Shown one piece after another: positions 12,401-22,658 of a stretch of DNA of 64,000 nt. The first letter of the stretch is position 1, and each line of letters begins with the position of its first letter. The position numbers were made by a program, and so were the translations under genes. Origin of the DNA: Sipunculus nudus (taxonomy: Eukaryota > Annelida > Sipuncula > Golfingiida > Sipunculidae); NCBI GenBank assembly GCA_026874595.1, contig CM049310.1, forward strand, positions 46,165,058 to 46,229,057, read 5' to 3'. The notes under the pieces were generated by a model. That model made no database searches. It had not been told where the DNA came from and worked only from the letters and a program-made list of their open reading frames with translations.

Positions 12401-14958
12401 GCTGGTGTAGCATTAGGTGGTCGAACTTTTGGATAGCTACAAAAATATAATGACAATAAATTATGACTTTAATGTGACAAATGATGAAACATTCCTATGA
12501 AACTACATAAGTTCCTAGTAACGTGCTAATGTAAGAAACTACTTAAGTTCCTAGAAAAGTGTTTGTGTACCTGAATTGAAATAATTCTGACTCAGCAACA
12601 GCTGTTTTTTGTTTCAGCCTGGCATTCTGCTGTAACTATAAACCACTGAAATATTCCTGTGATCTTCATGGTTACCTGCTCAATATGTTTTAGTTTTTAT
12701 TTTCCCCTGAAGATGTCTCCACATGTCATAGTGCCTGTGTTTTTGTTTTCATTGTCATCTGAAGATGTCTCCACATGTCATATTTTTTTTTGTGAATTTT
12801 GAACATAAGGAAAATTTTTGTTTGTTTTGGAGCTGGTAATAATTAATTTTCAGACAGATGCTCCAAAACCAATCCCAACCAAGATATGTATAAGAGCAAT
12901 CACTGAATGCAATTTGAATAAAATTGGATAATATTTAGGAAAGTTGTCGCACAGAAAGGAAACCTGACAAATGTACAGTCAGTGGGACAGCCAGACAAAT
13001 CCAAGTTAATATCCCCCATTCCACGGAAGCGGGGGACAAAAATGAAACAATCCTAATATAATGATAATACAGTAACACTTAACTCTGGTATTTCCCACAA
13101 AATGACAGCACAGTCCCTTATACACCCAAACCAGATGATGATGTACACAGATATTGTTGTATTCAAGAAATTATTTATTTTTGAGAATTTGTTTCATTAA
13201 CTAAGCTCAGGGAACAATACCTTTTGGTTTATAATGTGATATGAACAGTTTCATGGAAAATACAATAAACTTAAAGTTAGTCAAATTAAATTTAAAAAAA
13301 TAGTAAAACTTGGACACATCCAAAAACTGACAATAGCAGATTGGACTAGGAAATCAATAATATAATTTTGCAGGGACCTGTAGTATACATATTAACACCA
13401 GTTTGTATTACTGTAAATGAAACAGGAAGTTTATACATTGATAGTAAACAAAACAAGGTAAATCTTAAAGATACCTGAGTGATAAGGCAGGATCACTTGT
13501 GAGGTCACTATATGTGTTAATGTACATATTTAATGTACATATTGCACACTGGTAGTTCCCTATTTACATACAGGAAAAGAACTTTTAAGAGTTAAAAAAA
13601 ATATTCGGAATTGTTTATGTTTAAGTGCATAAACTCACTGTAAATTTGAGTATGGATGTAATTCATAAGTAATCCCATATTGATTCATATATTTATAAAT
13701 AAAAAAGTTAAGTATCCCCAAAATTGTAAACCAGTGCTAATCTACCTCTATCACATGTACAGAGAAAGAATAACATACTGGTATTTAAAAAATATCCATT
13801 AAGAGAAAGCTGTAAAGGAGTTCAAAAGACAGTTCGGCTATTAACACATATCAGACGGTGACATAAAATAAACCTCATTCATTTTACTGCCAGCGCCTTT
13901 GTTATGCCAAAATGTTCCATCACTAAGACATATAAAGAGCTTTTAACAAAATTTCCTCCTTCACATAGGAAGCAAGCTTGGTCAGGTTATGCTGAAAGAC
14001 TGCTTTATACCAAAGGTATCCATTATATGTCCTTGAATTATTTTTTTTAACCCTGTTCATTAATGATTCTTCTGTTTTAACACTGCTTGAACTTTAACCT
14101 TACCTACAACTGACTTCTAGAGTTTTTACCTTGGGTATATTTGATTTCTTTTGTTTAGTCCTTTATTATCTGCCAGTCTTCGCAATTTATAATAACTGAC
14201 CTGTCTGTAGTAAAGCTGCGTTGATAGCCATGGACAGACTTTGATCTCTCATGGAGTTCCCGGCCGCCCCATCCAGCAGGGTAGCGATCTTGTGGGTCAT
14301 CCCCATAATCACCAAGTAAGTTAATGACTGACTGAGTGGGTAAATCTGAATTATAATATGACAATCTTTAATGACTGGCATTTGTACATGCAAAGAAATA
14401 CAAAATGACAAGTAAACTGAAAAAGCAAAACTGAAATATTAGTTAATATACTGACCACTGACTATTTTTTCATATCATTTTACCTGTACTAATTTCTCTA
14501 ATCTTAATAAGTTCCCAGTTGGATCATTCAATAAATCTGTTATATACTTTGATAAATGAATCAGAAATTGACAAAACTGTATTCATTCAATTTCACATTT
14601 AATACTTGTGAAATTTAATTTACCTTCATCTAGTGTTTGAATAGTACATTAGATTTTATATCTAAGAAATAAATGATTTTTTTTCTTTCATTTTACATGG
14701 CATGTTCACAGTATAAGTGGAACATTTTATGATTATTTAAAAAAATGAAATATTCACATACTGCATAAAATAACTTTTAATAGGATGTAGCAGCTATTAC
14801 AAACAACTATTCTCACCATCATCAGTGGTTAATGGTGGCGGCTTCCGAGCAACATTTTTCTGAGATATTCCTCGTGTTCGACGCCTCTCTGCACTCCAAC
14901 ATGACGGATGCTGACACAGCTGCCCACATATAGTTTCTCCGTCATGAAGAAGTGCCAT
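3265..14958 (-). CDS. Unrecognised conserved-looking protein, 366 residues, eight coding exons
   Basis: Eight minus-strand exons join in perfect phase to 1101 bp (366 residues plus stop): 14958-14817, 14345-14201, 12436-12197, 9713-9614, 6087-5999, 4711-4646, 3893-3716 and 3405-3265. I do not recognise the family. The protein is hydrophilic, without signal peptide or membrane segment. It opens with a Cys-containing block (ICGQLCQHPSCWSAERRR), followed by an acidic stretch with Gly/Arg (GDYGDDPQDRYPAGWGGREL), a Ser/Pro/Asn linker, an aromatic/basic block (FLAKQYYVWVPKSKRPQKP), a charged Gln-rich helix (residues 197-222), a leucine-rich helical segment (YELLDLPRDVLLKVLEHMDRR, continuing to about residue 285) and a Ser-rich tail. 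It probably acts inside the cell. The start has a strong Kozak context (AAACCATGG). Exon structure is well supported; function is unknown. Confidence 0.75.
3716..3893 (-). CDS. Unrecognised minus-strand gene, coding exon 7
   Basis: 178 bp, phase 2 in and phase 0 out; acceptor TTTATGTTACAG, donor CAG|GTAGGT. Continues the helical region (DLSDRRKLAETLLRILPVLE) into a Gln/Asn/Ser-rich segment. Confidence 0.75.
4646..4711 (-). CDS. Unrecognised minus-strand gene, coding exon 6
   Basis: 66 bp, phase 2 on both sides; acceptor GTGTTGTAG, donor CGCAG|GTAAGA. Encodes LYELLDLPRDVLLKVLEHMD, an amphipathic leucine-rich helix slightly reminiscent of an F-box start, but too short to assign. Confidence 0.75.
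5999..6087 (-). CDS. Unrecognised minus-strand gene, coding exon 5
   Basis: 89 bp, phase 0 in and phase 2 out; acceptor ATGCTTTTAG, donor AAGG|GTAGGT. Encodes a Lys/Gln-rich start (KKQQQRYKNQQ) and a Pro-containing linker. Confidence 0.72.
7730..7990. repeat. Degenerate tandem repeat, AGAATTCTTATTCTTCCTGG-like
   Basis: Several imperfect units of about 35-45 bp built on a GAATTCTTATTCTT plus CTTGGACAAATG theme lie in the intron between coding exons 5 and 4 of the minus-strand gene. The remainder of this intron (6090-9610) holds only AT-rich sequence and no exon I can support. Confidence 0.45.
9614..9713 (-). CDS. Unrecognised minus-strand gene, coding exon 4
   Basis: 100 bp, phase 2 in and phase 0 out; acceptor AAGCTTTAG, donor TTTG|GTAAGT. 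Encodes residues 176-209, ending in a charged helix (SQIEWEREMSTL). Confidence 0.75.
9775..9930. mobile_element. MITE with TA-flanked TIRs
   Basis: About 154 bp bounded by TA on both sides. Left end CAGTGGAACCTGTCTTATAA and right end read inward CAGTGACACCTGTGTAATGA match at most positions over about 28 bp, both followed by GACCACC. No coding capacity. TA target sites and CAGTG termini suggest the Tc1/mariner-pogo group. Confidence 0.6.
10422..12140. repeat. 27-bp minisatellite, about 60 units
   Basis: Tandem units of consensus GTGGGATGTGATTTGAGATA followed by AAGTAAT (27 bp). Variant units carry TAACAGTAAT or ATTAAATAAT endings and GAGGGATGTTAATTG starts, arranged in recurring blocks, which shows higher-order amplification. 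It lies entirely in the intron between coding exons 4 and 3 of the minus-strand gene, ending about 57 bp from exon 3. No spacers, so not a CRISPR array. Confidence 0.95.
12197..12436 (-). CDS. Unrecognised minus-strand gene, coding exon 3
   Basis: 240 bp, phase 2 on both sides; acceptor TATTTTTGTAG, donor AAAG|GTAAGA. The longest coding exon: a low-complexity Pro/Ser/Asn region, then an acidic-helical and aromatic block (EVFELEDLQEEWQ, YYVWVPKSKRP) that looks like the most structured part of the protein. The 27-bp minisatellite begins about 60 bp downstream, in the following intron. Confidence 0.8.
12437..14200. other. Intron of minus-strand gene, no gene seen
   Basis: AT-rich intronic sequence between coding exons 3 and 2. 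A short imperfect direct repeat (GAAGATGTCTCCACATGTCA near 12708 and 12761) is the only structure noticed. Confidence 0.5.
14201..14345 (-). CDS. Unrecognised minus-strand gene, coding exon 2
   Basis: 145 bp, phase 1 in and phase 2 out; acceptor ATAATTCAG, donor ACAG|GTCAGT. Encodes residues 48-95 with the Asp/Gly/Arg-rich block LLGDYGDDPQDRYPAGWGG. Confidence 0.75.
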
Positions 14959-14982
14959 GGTTTCATGGCATGAAGACTATTA
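14817..14982 (-). CDS. Unrecognised minus-strand gene, first coding exon
   Basis: Coding part 14958-14817 (residues 1-47 plus one base), donor GATG|GTGAGA. The 24 bases before the ATG follow a good acceptor (TTAACTTTGTTGCAG, ending at 14983), so at least one upstream non-coding exon is likely. A two-codon upstream ORF and an overlapping out-of-frame ATG precede the main ATG in the leader. Confidence 0.75.
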
Positions 14983-15392
14983 CTGCAACAAAGTTAAGCT
15001 TTTACAAGGCATATTTATCACCCTATTTTGGACCAAATTTGCACATCTGCAGATATAAGGAATGAAAGAAGTTGTAGCAGTGTAGTCCTGTACAATTTTG
15101 ATAATTCTTGTTGCCAATAGCTTATGATTAAATAGGCTAAAGCCAAGAATATGTGCTTCCAGCTGCCATCATCAAACAAGTGACCCATGGGTCATGACGC
15201 TCAGCCAACTGGCATGTTGACAATATGTCCTTGCACAGCAAACAAATTAAGATAATGTAGGTGGCATCATAGTTCATGCATATTAGCTGAAGTTCATTAA
15301 GACCCATAAGCACATCAAATTTGATGACAATCCATCCAAATGTTCCTGAGAATTTGGCAATTTGTGTGTATTTTGCATTATTTCTGGGGTGC

Positions 15393-15710
15393 TCAAACAT
15401 TGCCCATAACTCAGTAAATATAGGTCACAGTGACCTCAATTCAGGTTTCTGAGGAGAACTTTGAGGAACTCTCAGGATGTCAAGTATGAAGATTCTAGGT
15501 CAAATGGTTATGATTTGTACCCTGCTTTGGTATCAAATTTTCATTTATTCTGAGGGGTGCTTATAAGCCCGATAGCTTGGAGAATATGGCTAATAGAGAC
15601 CTAATTTCAGGTTTCCAAGAAGACATTTCATGAACCTCCCTGGTTGTCAAAATAAAAGATTCTAGGTCAAATGGTTATGATTTGTGCACTGCTACAGTAT
15701 CAAATTTTCA
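15393..15710. repeat. Two-unit tandem repeat, about 167 bp
   Basis: The block GATTCTAGGTCAAATGGTTA occurs near 15490 and again near 15657, each followed by a TATCAAATTTTCA stretch, giving a period of about 167 bp. More diverged related sequence extends left to about 15140. The right unit is interrupted by the inverted Helentron-like copy at 15710. Confidence 0.6.
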
Positions 15711-16549
15711 ACTAGAATACGGGCAGTCGACAAGAGACTACATGTATCCCCCAAAATCAGAGAAGGACGGGTGAAGTGAGGCACGGATTGAGTGGCAAGG
15801 GGAAATAGAGTTACATGTGTTACATATTAGAATGGATCTCTGCCACATAAACATGATTGTAGGTGGTGCCACCTGTTATTTGAACAAGAAACTATCCAAG
15901 ATGTGTACACATGCAAAATTTCATGTGGAAAAGTCAAACCACTGCAGAGATATGAATGATTTTATCCCACAGTAGACAAACAGATGGACGCTGTGCAAAA
16001 ATGGCTGCAGGTGGCACCACCATTTTTGTGTATGTTATAAAGATATCCAAGGGCTACATTTGTGTTAATTTTTTTTTCCTGATTGGTCAAATGAGTCCGG
16101 AGATATAAGCATTAATGTCTGCAGCTTGAACGTGAATGTAGGTGGCACCACCTGTCATAAAATCAAGAAAGCTATGGGGGATGTATACGCATGCCGAATT
16201 TCAGGTAATTTGGTCAAACCACTGCAGAGATATGAGTGATTTTTTACCAAAGGCAGACAAACAGATGGACGCTGTGCCAAAACGGCTGCAGGTGGCACCA
16301 CCATTTTTGTGTATGTTATAAAGCTATCCAAGGGCTACATTTGTGTAAATTTTTTTTCCTGATTGGTCGAATGGTTCCTGAGATTTTAGCTTGGATGTCT
16401 GCAGCGTGAACGTGAAGGTAGGTGGCGCCAACTTTCATGTATACGCATGCCGAATTTCAGGTGAATTAGTCAAACCACTGCAGAGATATGAGTAATTTTA
16501 ACCTAAGGCAGACAAACAGATGGACGCTGTGCAAAAATGGCTGCAGGTG
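15710..16549 (-). mobile_element. Helentron-like element family H1, inverted copy, 5' truncated
   Basis: Read on the minus strand, the element ends at 15710 with GTATTCTAGTT, preceded by the TAGTC...GACTG hairpin and a GGGGGATACA block as in the two plus-strand H1 copies. The body contains about three internal repeat units (period about 280 and 257 bp) with the recurring GGTGGCACCACC and degenerate forms. The 5' terminal segment is missing; similarity stops at about 16549. Confidence 0.65.
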
Positions 16550-17321
16550 ATAATTAACACTTATGGACCCTGGCGCACAGACCTCACAGATTCCACAGAC
16601 CTCTTTTACTCATTCTTTTAACATTTCTTTAGTACATAATACTACATATATTTTGATATCACTTTTAGATATAACGCCCATGTGATTTAGTTATTGTGTT
16701 GTTGTATCTGTATTTTTACATTTTGTCTTCCTTTTTTCATATATTTATATTTGCTATTTATTTCATGTCTATTGTTTTAAAAAGTATGATACGACAATTT
16801 ATAAAATTATTATGTTTGTACCTGGCATTGCTTGAATTGCAAGTAATCAACAATTCCTTTGCGTAATTATATTATGGTGCAAACTTTAAATGACTGTTCA
16901 TGAATGGAACTTAAAACCTGTGATATGTGGTAGAGCTCTGATATCAGTCTCAAGTCTGCAATGACTGGTGGCACATTTCAAATAAATCTCCCTCAGTATG
17001 GCTGCACTATTATATTTTCACATAAAATAGCAAATGATTATATTTAATATGTTACATGAGTGCTAATTCTCTTTCAATTGCATCATAAATAAAAATATGT
17101 GCCGTGGTTACTGATCAAGGTCCTTCAAATTGGGACAGTCAATCATCAAATTCAAGCAGTTAGGGTGTGTCTTCAGCAAAAATATTTTTTGTATACTTAA
17201 ATCTTTTACATAATCGATCATTTTCAAATCTGCAACATTTAGGAACTTTGTTCTGTTCTTATATCAGTAACAGGGGTGTTTTTATCATAATAAATAATGG
17301 AAAATGTGGAAATTGGTTTTT

Positions 17322-17389
17322 AGGGTCTGGCATCCGAGTCTGTGGGGTCCGGGTTTACACACTGCCATACCACAGAGCCACAGTCCCCT
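17322..17389 (-). repeat. tRNA-derived SINE relic
   Basis: On the minus strand a box-A-like TGGCTCTGTGGTATGG is followed about 40 bp on by a degenerate box-B-like ACTCGGATGCC. This resembles the tRNA head of a SINE. No clear tail was found. Confidence 0.35.
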
Positions 17390-17424
17390 AGCTTCATTTA
17401 TCCAGCCATCAAAACAAACTAGTC

Positions 17425-17910
17425 TAGGACACTCACAGCAGTAATGATGTACACATGCACACCACTGACTGAAACAATCAAGCTCACTAGGACGAGCACC
17501 CAACATACAAAGCCAAAAGTACTCAGAACAAGTACAGCGTCTATAATTTGTATGCATTTCTTTCGCTTTAATCCGTTCCAGCACTCCTGTCCACCTGTTG
17601 TTTTGCTATTATTTTTTTAAGAGTCAAAGTTCACCAAAACTTTTCCCCCCGGGAAAAAAAGGAAAAATGCATAAGTAACTATTATGGAAATAACAGGCTT
17701 ACGTATGCCATTTTCTTGTATACAATCTATGAAATGGGCATGACGGGGAACACTGATGAGGTCATAATAAATGGACGCACAAGAGGTAACCATATTCACA
17801 GGACCAATAATCAAGAGCTGCGGACCCCTGTTTATAGTGAGACTTGCATTCTCCTCGTGCACACACTTCACTGTTATGTCACCTTGCTTTATATCAATAT
17901 ATCTAAAGAG
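17425..17910 (-). other. Weak two-exon candidate encoding a C-terminal membrane segment
   Basis: An open segment 17910-17702 has acceptor TATCCTCTTTAG and donor C|GTAAGC; it contains a glycosylation-type Asn-Ala-Ser and several Cys. Joined to about 17584-17425 (acceptor AAAACAACAG) it would add a Lys/Arg stretch, a hydrophobic span (LVLSTFGFVCWVLVLVSLIV) and a stop. No start exon was found and the second acceptor is poor. It lies in the probable 5' intron of the minus-strand gene, so it may be chance. Confidence 0.15.
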
Positions 17911-18479
17911 GATAAACAAACGGCACACTCATTAGGGACGCCATGAACCACAATTATATATATGAGACTTGCAACCAGGCTACAAAGTGAATATTTATAT
18001 TGTGAGCAGGTAGGTAACAAAAAATAACGCTTTTTCCTCTTTCTGCCATAGGTGCAAGTTTTGTTTGGCAAGTGTGTTGTATGTGGAGATAATGGCGAAA
18101 AATCAGGTGGACAGGGGTTCAGTGGGTCCTGGAAAGGACTAAAGACAAAGGCCTGTGGCTCTGTGTGTAGTCTGGTATAGACTACTATAGTTGCAGAAGT
18201 GTATTAAGACCCCCCCTTTTTCTGTCGCCGCAACCTTATTTTAAGGTTTTCATGCCAAATTTTACAGCCTGGTCCCCTTTTTCAGACCTAGGGACCCTTA
18301 TTTAGGATTTATAGAGTCCTCCTGGGTTGGACTCCCCCTTTCCCTAAAACCTGGATCCACCCCCGAGTAGTACCTCGCAGGCTGAAGTAATTGCGCATGC
18401 AACCAATGGTCGACTTGTGACCCAACACTTGGATCAAAGCAAATGCTACCCTTGGTCCACTAGATATATGAAGCTCAAG

Positions 18480-18905
18480 TCAAGGTATGTGGCTTACCTG
18501 TGGTAATGCTGCATTCGTTACCTCTGGAATAGATGGTACGTACGAGTTCCCCAATGGGAAATCCCGTTCGACACGTGTTCCAAGTGGAACCAACAACTGG
18601 AAACTGGGATTTGGCGGAGCAAGTCGATCTGTTCCACTTAGCGACCTTCACCTGTATTCACTGCTTTTCGAGATGTAGGGAGCAAATAAAGACACCAATA
18701 ATGGCAATTTTTGACTGGTTTACTTAAAAGTTTTAAATTACAAATAAAGTTTCTTGTTGGTTACTATCACAACCTAGACATCCGGTCAGTGGGTCTTTTG
18801 TTGGGTACTGAACGTTTGCAAGTCGTACGAACGAGCGGCCATCTGTACGAGCGGTAACGAACGCAGCATAATACCACAGGCACAAAGCCACCCGACTGGC
18901 ACTGG
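18480..18905. repeat. Diverged inverted repeat (foldback)
   Basis: The block CTGTGGTAATGCTGCATTCG near 18500 reappears on the opposite strand near 18870 as CTGTGGTATTATGCTGCGTT, and similarity continues for about 70 bp (ACAGATGG/ATAGATGG, TCGTACGA/CGTACGAG). The spacer is about 260 bp. This is a foldback or an old TIR element. Confidence 0.45.
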
Positions 18906-19016
18906 GTGTAAGTGGTAAGCTGTCACAGTGCATTGCAGTGCAGCCACGGTTGGGGTAGTGCTTCCTTGTTTTTCATAAAAAATCGAGAACTACATTTTCA
19001 TTGGGTCAATAAATAC

Positions 19017-19642
19017 CTGGAAAATCCAGTCTGTCCGTGAAAAGGGGGTAAACAACATCATAACAATAACATCTTGTATTTCCACAGCTCAACAAACTAC
19101 AAACTAGGACGCCGCCATTTTGAAGCGTTGCCATAGTACCAACTTGGGCAAAAATACAAACTCAGACGAAAATTGTTGTTTTATTAAACTTTGAATAGAA
19201 TAACATGAATTTCCATATTTAAATCCGTAATTTATTTCTTTTACGAATATATTGATTTACAAATTTTAAATGTATCAAATTTACTCCCAACTGAATGATT
19301 TTGACGAAATAATTTTTCGGGGAATTTTTATTTTGAATTGGTTCCAACACATATTTTTGTCCTGCCAAAAGTGAGATGAATTCCTGTATGCATTATGAAC
19401 AAGGTCCATCGGTATTAAAACATATTAAAAAATACGTGTAGAAATTAATCTACTTTACATTCCATAGATAATAACTCAAATATAGCAGAAACAGTCTTTT
19501 TACCTTTAAATTGAAGGGTGGTGCCAGTCTACGACTTCAGCGGAAGTTGTCATGTTGGCATCGGAAGTCCCCAGAACAGACTGTCCCGTCGGAAGTAAGG
19601 AAGTGTCAGACATCGCTTGTAGACTGTGTCAAAACAAACATC
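19017..19642. promoter_or_regulatory. Candidate bidirectional promoter between the two genes
   Basis: This is one of the few segments with frequent CpG. It holds a YY1-type motif at 19111-19122 (minus-strand reading CAAAATGGCGGC) and three ETS-type CGGAAGT motifs at 19541-19547, 19562-19568 and 19590-19596, just before the endophilin-B ATG. There is no TATA box at a suitable place, as expected for a broadly expressed gene pair. On the minus strand a possible non-coding exon runs from about 19125 to 19017, ending CCAG|GTATTT, which would supply the missing 5' exon of the minus-strand gene. Transcription starts are inferred. Confidence 0.5.
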
Positions 19643-19659
19643 ATGGAAGCCAATTTTAA
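19552..19659 (+). promoter_or_regulatory. Possible upstream ORF overlapping the endophilin-B start
   Basis: An ATG at 19552 opens a 35-codon frame that ends at TAA 19657-19659, overlapping the main ATG (19643) out of frame. If transcription begins left of 19552 this uORF would reduce translation of the main protein; if it begins among the ETS motifs it may be excluded. Confidence 0.3.
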
Positions 19660-19705
19660 GAAATTTGCCGGGACTGCAGGCACCTTATTTAGCCGTGCTA
19701 AACAG
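19643..19705 (+). CDS. SH3GLB: Endophilin-B exon 1 (start codon, amphipathic helix)
   Basis: Encodes residues 1-21. The ATG sits in a good context (aaacatcATGG) and the exon ends CAG|GTAAGC in phase 0. Vertebrate SH3GLB1 begins with an Asn-Ile-Met before the acidic residue; here Asn-Ile also precedes the ATG, but the codon aligning with the vertebrate first Met is ACA, so 19643 is the likely start. The frame is open upstream but has no in-frame ATG there. Confidence 0.92.
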
Positions 19706-21301
19706 GTAAGCCATGCTGACTCGTATAGCTATCCGTATTTTCCATGGTTGATGTCATAATGATAGCGAAGACTTGAAATTGATGTGAGTCAGGGTGAGAT
19801 GGATGCTGGTTTGATTGGTTAAAAGACTGATTTCAAGTGACAGGTCTGGTAGATGACACGCCCCTTTACTGACTCACGTATAGAATGAACCGTTCATGTG
19901 GTTTATGGAGAATGATAAATTGTTATGATTGAAAGTCAGTCTTATAGAATATTCATACTGTCTAAATATATAATAAAAAAATAATATTTACAAATTTCAA
20001 TGATCAGGAACCAATTAAATTTAATTTGTATTTTTACTTTATTGAATATAAGGACTGCCAACTATTTTTTCAAAATGGGTTAAATATTACATGTTGGGTA
20101 TCAAAAGAAAGCTTATAATGTCAATAAGCAGAAAATATTGTTCTTTGTTCATTACTGACAATCACCTAGGTATTATACATCATAAAAAAAAAACACATTC
20201 ACATTCACATTCAGAAATTTAGCTTTTATTGAATTTATGGAAAAAAACTGGTTCCAGTCTGCAACACAGTAATAAACATTTATTCAGACAGCTTGACAGG
20301 TGTTTTTAGTTCTTCCGACATTGTCTCATAGCCACAAATAAAGAAAACTAGTAAGATGTGATGCAAAATATCATAAATTTTGGCATAAAGTCTGCCACAT
20401 TTGCAGATTTTCACAGTCCGCCACAGAAAAACATTACTTAGTCACTGTGCTGCTGCTTGTTATAGTCATATCTAAGAGGCAAAAGCCTTGACCACTACAT
20501 GAATCCTCTCTCTGGGGATATTCAGGAAGTCTACTATAACAGGGTAATGGTCCTTGATGTCACTGTTGGGCTGCTACAAGAACCAGGAGTATGGTGAATA
20601 AATCTCAAATCAGTAAAAATAAATGTGTTACTTATATTTTGTTTCCTTTTAGTCTTTATAAGGGTTTTGGTTTTCTGGAAATAATCAGTAGTCAACATGA
20701 AAATATCTTGCAAGCAACAGTACCAAAATAATTGCACTTTCATACATAAATTTACAATAAAATTATTTTTATAAACTGTGAACTATTTACTTACTGCTAC
20801 TATAGACTTTTATCTTTCAGTTCTGACTGACATTTTACAGTAAAACATGTCATACAAAATAAGTTTCACATGCAGTTAGAGAACTGGTGCAAGACCAAAA
20901 TTATATGTGATAGGAACCAACAGAGGAAGTGAAGATATGTTTTGCATGATAGGCAACCTAAAAATATACATGTTGACCACTACAACAAGAACATTGGAGT
21001 GTAGCATATACATCAATAGGGAAGCGATAAAGAAGTTTCAATTTACATTAAAAAAAGTAAATTAACTTTAATACTGAGGCATGTAATGTTGTACTTGATT
21101 ATTGTAATAAAAGAATTTGACATATTCATTTGAATAAAATCAGGGGTGTGAATAAAGGGGGCATGGGGGTGTATATCCCACACTATACTTCTTAGCCAAG
21201 TGGGAGATGGTCCCTGCTATTCAGAAAATAATATTTAGATATTGGAAATGAAATATACCCATAATAAGAATTATTAATAAGACACTTTATGGGGTATGTG
21301 A

Positions 21302-21337
<36 letters not shown>

Positions 21338-22622
21338 AAGGGTGTGTGGGTATGTGTTCATAAAAAATTTAAAAAAAAACACCTCCTACAACTGGAGTCA
21401 GCCCCCTTGATGATAAGTTGATGCCACTGAATAAAATAAAGCATTAATAAAATAACAGGCCTGAAGCAGGTATAGGCCTAACACTAACTGATCACATTTA
21501 TTTTTCAATTAAAGATATAAGAAAATTCTGACACAAAATGTCAATGCAAATAAATCCCTAACCAGACACTGCTAATTGGGTTAATATCAATTTTTTGCAA
21601 TATAACAATTTTTTTCTGATAAAAACAACTTTGTGTTAGAGTGCATGGAAATAAAAAACAATAAAACTGATTGTCTAAATACCAACAGAATTCTGAAGTT
21701 TCCCCCTTTTTTTCAAGTTACAGCAATACCCTTTCTATAAAAGATTTTTTTATATTATTTATTTCCCAAGGTTATAACTGAATTTTATTAATTTTTTTTT
21801 GTTATGAAATAACCAAAACATGAAAATATTTCAATATGTACTGCCTGTACAGTATTGTACACTGATAAACAATTCCTTGAGCTGGAGAACTGAAATTGAA
21901 AGAAAGAAAAAAAAAGTCATTGAAATAAAAAAAATATATTTCAGAAATAACAAATAATACAACACATGTTTTGTTTGTACAGTTAATCCCAAACATTACC
22001 TATTCATCAGTTTCATCCATATACAGCTCATATAACCAGTAAAAGACAATTCTAAAAAAAATATTTTTCAGCTACTTCATTTACATTGTGATGAAAACCC
22101 TTATTATCGCTTCGTCAATATTGGCCATCTTGCCTTCCTACCACAAGGGGGCGCTACAATCGCGGGAAAGATTTAAACAACCTCTATGGCTTAATTTCAT
22201 ATTTATTCACCTAATTAACATGTCAGTATGATACAATAATTTAGTATGAATCAACTACAGACGTTTATGGTTGATATCATACTCCTATGGTGTTTCTTTC
22301 ACTCTCTGCCAACTTCAAAAATCTCTTGGTGAGCTTCTCTCGCCTTCTCTGGAGCCAAACGGCAATAAACATAACCTAGACATGGTTCTTAACGCAATCC
22401 ATTACTCCTGGCACTCTCCATACAGTCTTTCCTGTGTACTTAGCCGTAATACAGCATGTCTTTTGGGAACCAAAAAAGTTCGCTAGGCCCGACGGATCTA
22501 AGATCTGACCAGCCTGGATTGCGATCTCAGTTTGGGCCGGCCTGAACTGCGATCGCAGTTTGGGCTGGACAGATCCAAGATCCGTCCAGATCGCAATCTG
22601 GGCCTTGACATATGTATGTGTG

Positions 22623-22658
<36 letters not shown>

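Noticed and set aside
17285-17584. 99-codon Cys-rich minus-strand open frame
   Set aside because: It overlaps a SINE relic and uses a different frame from the only splice-compatible reading; no evidence of coding.
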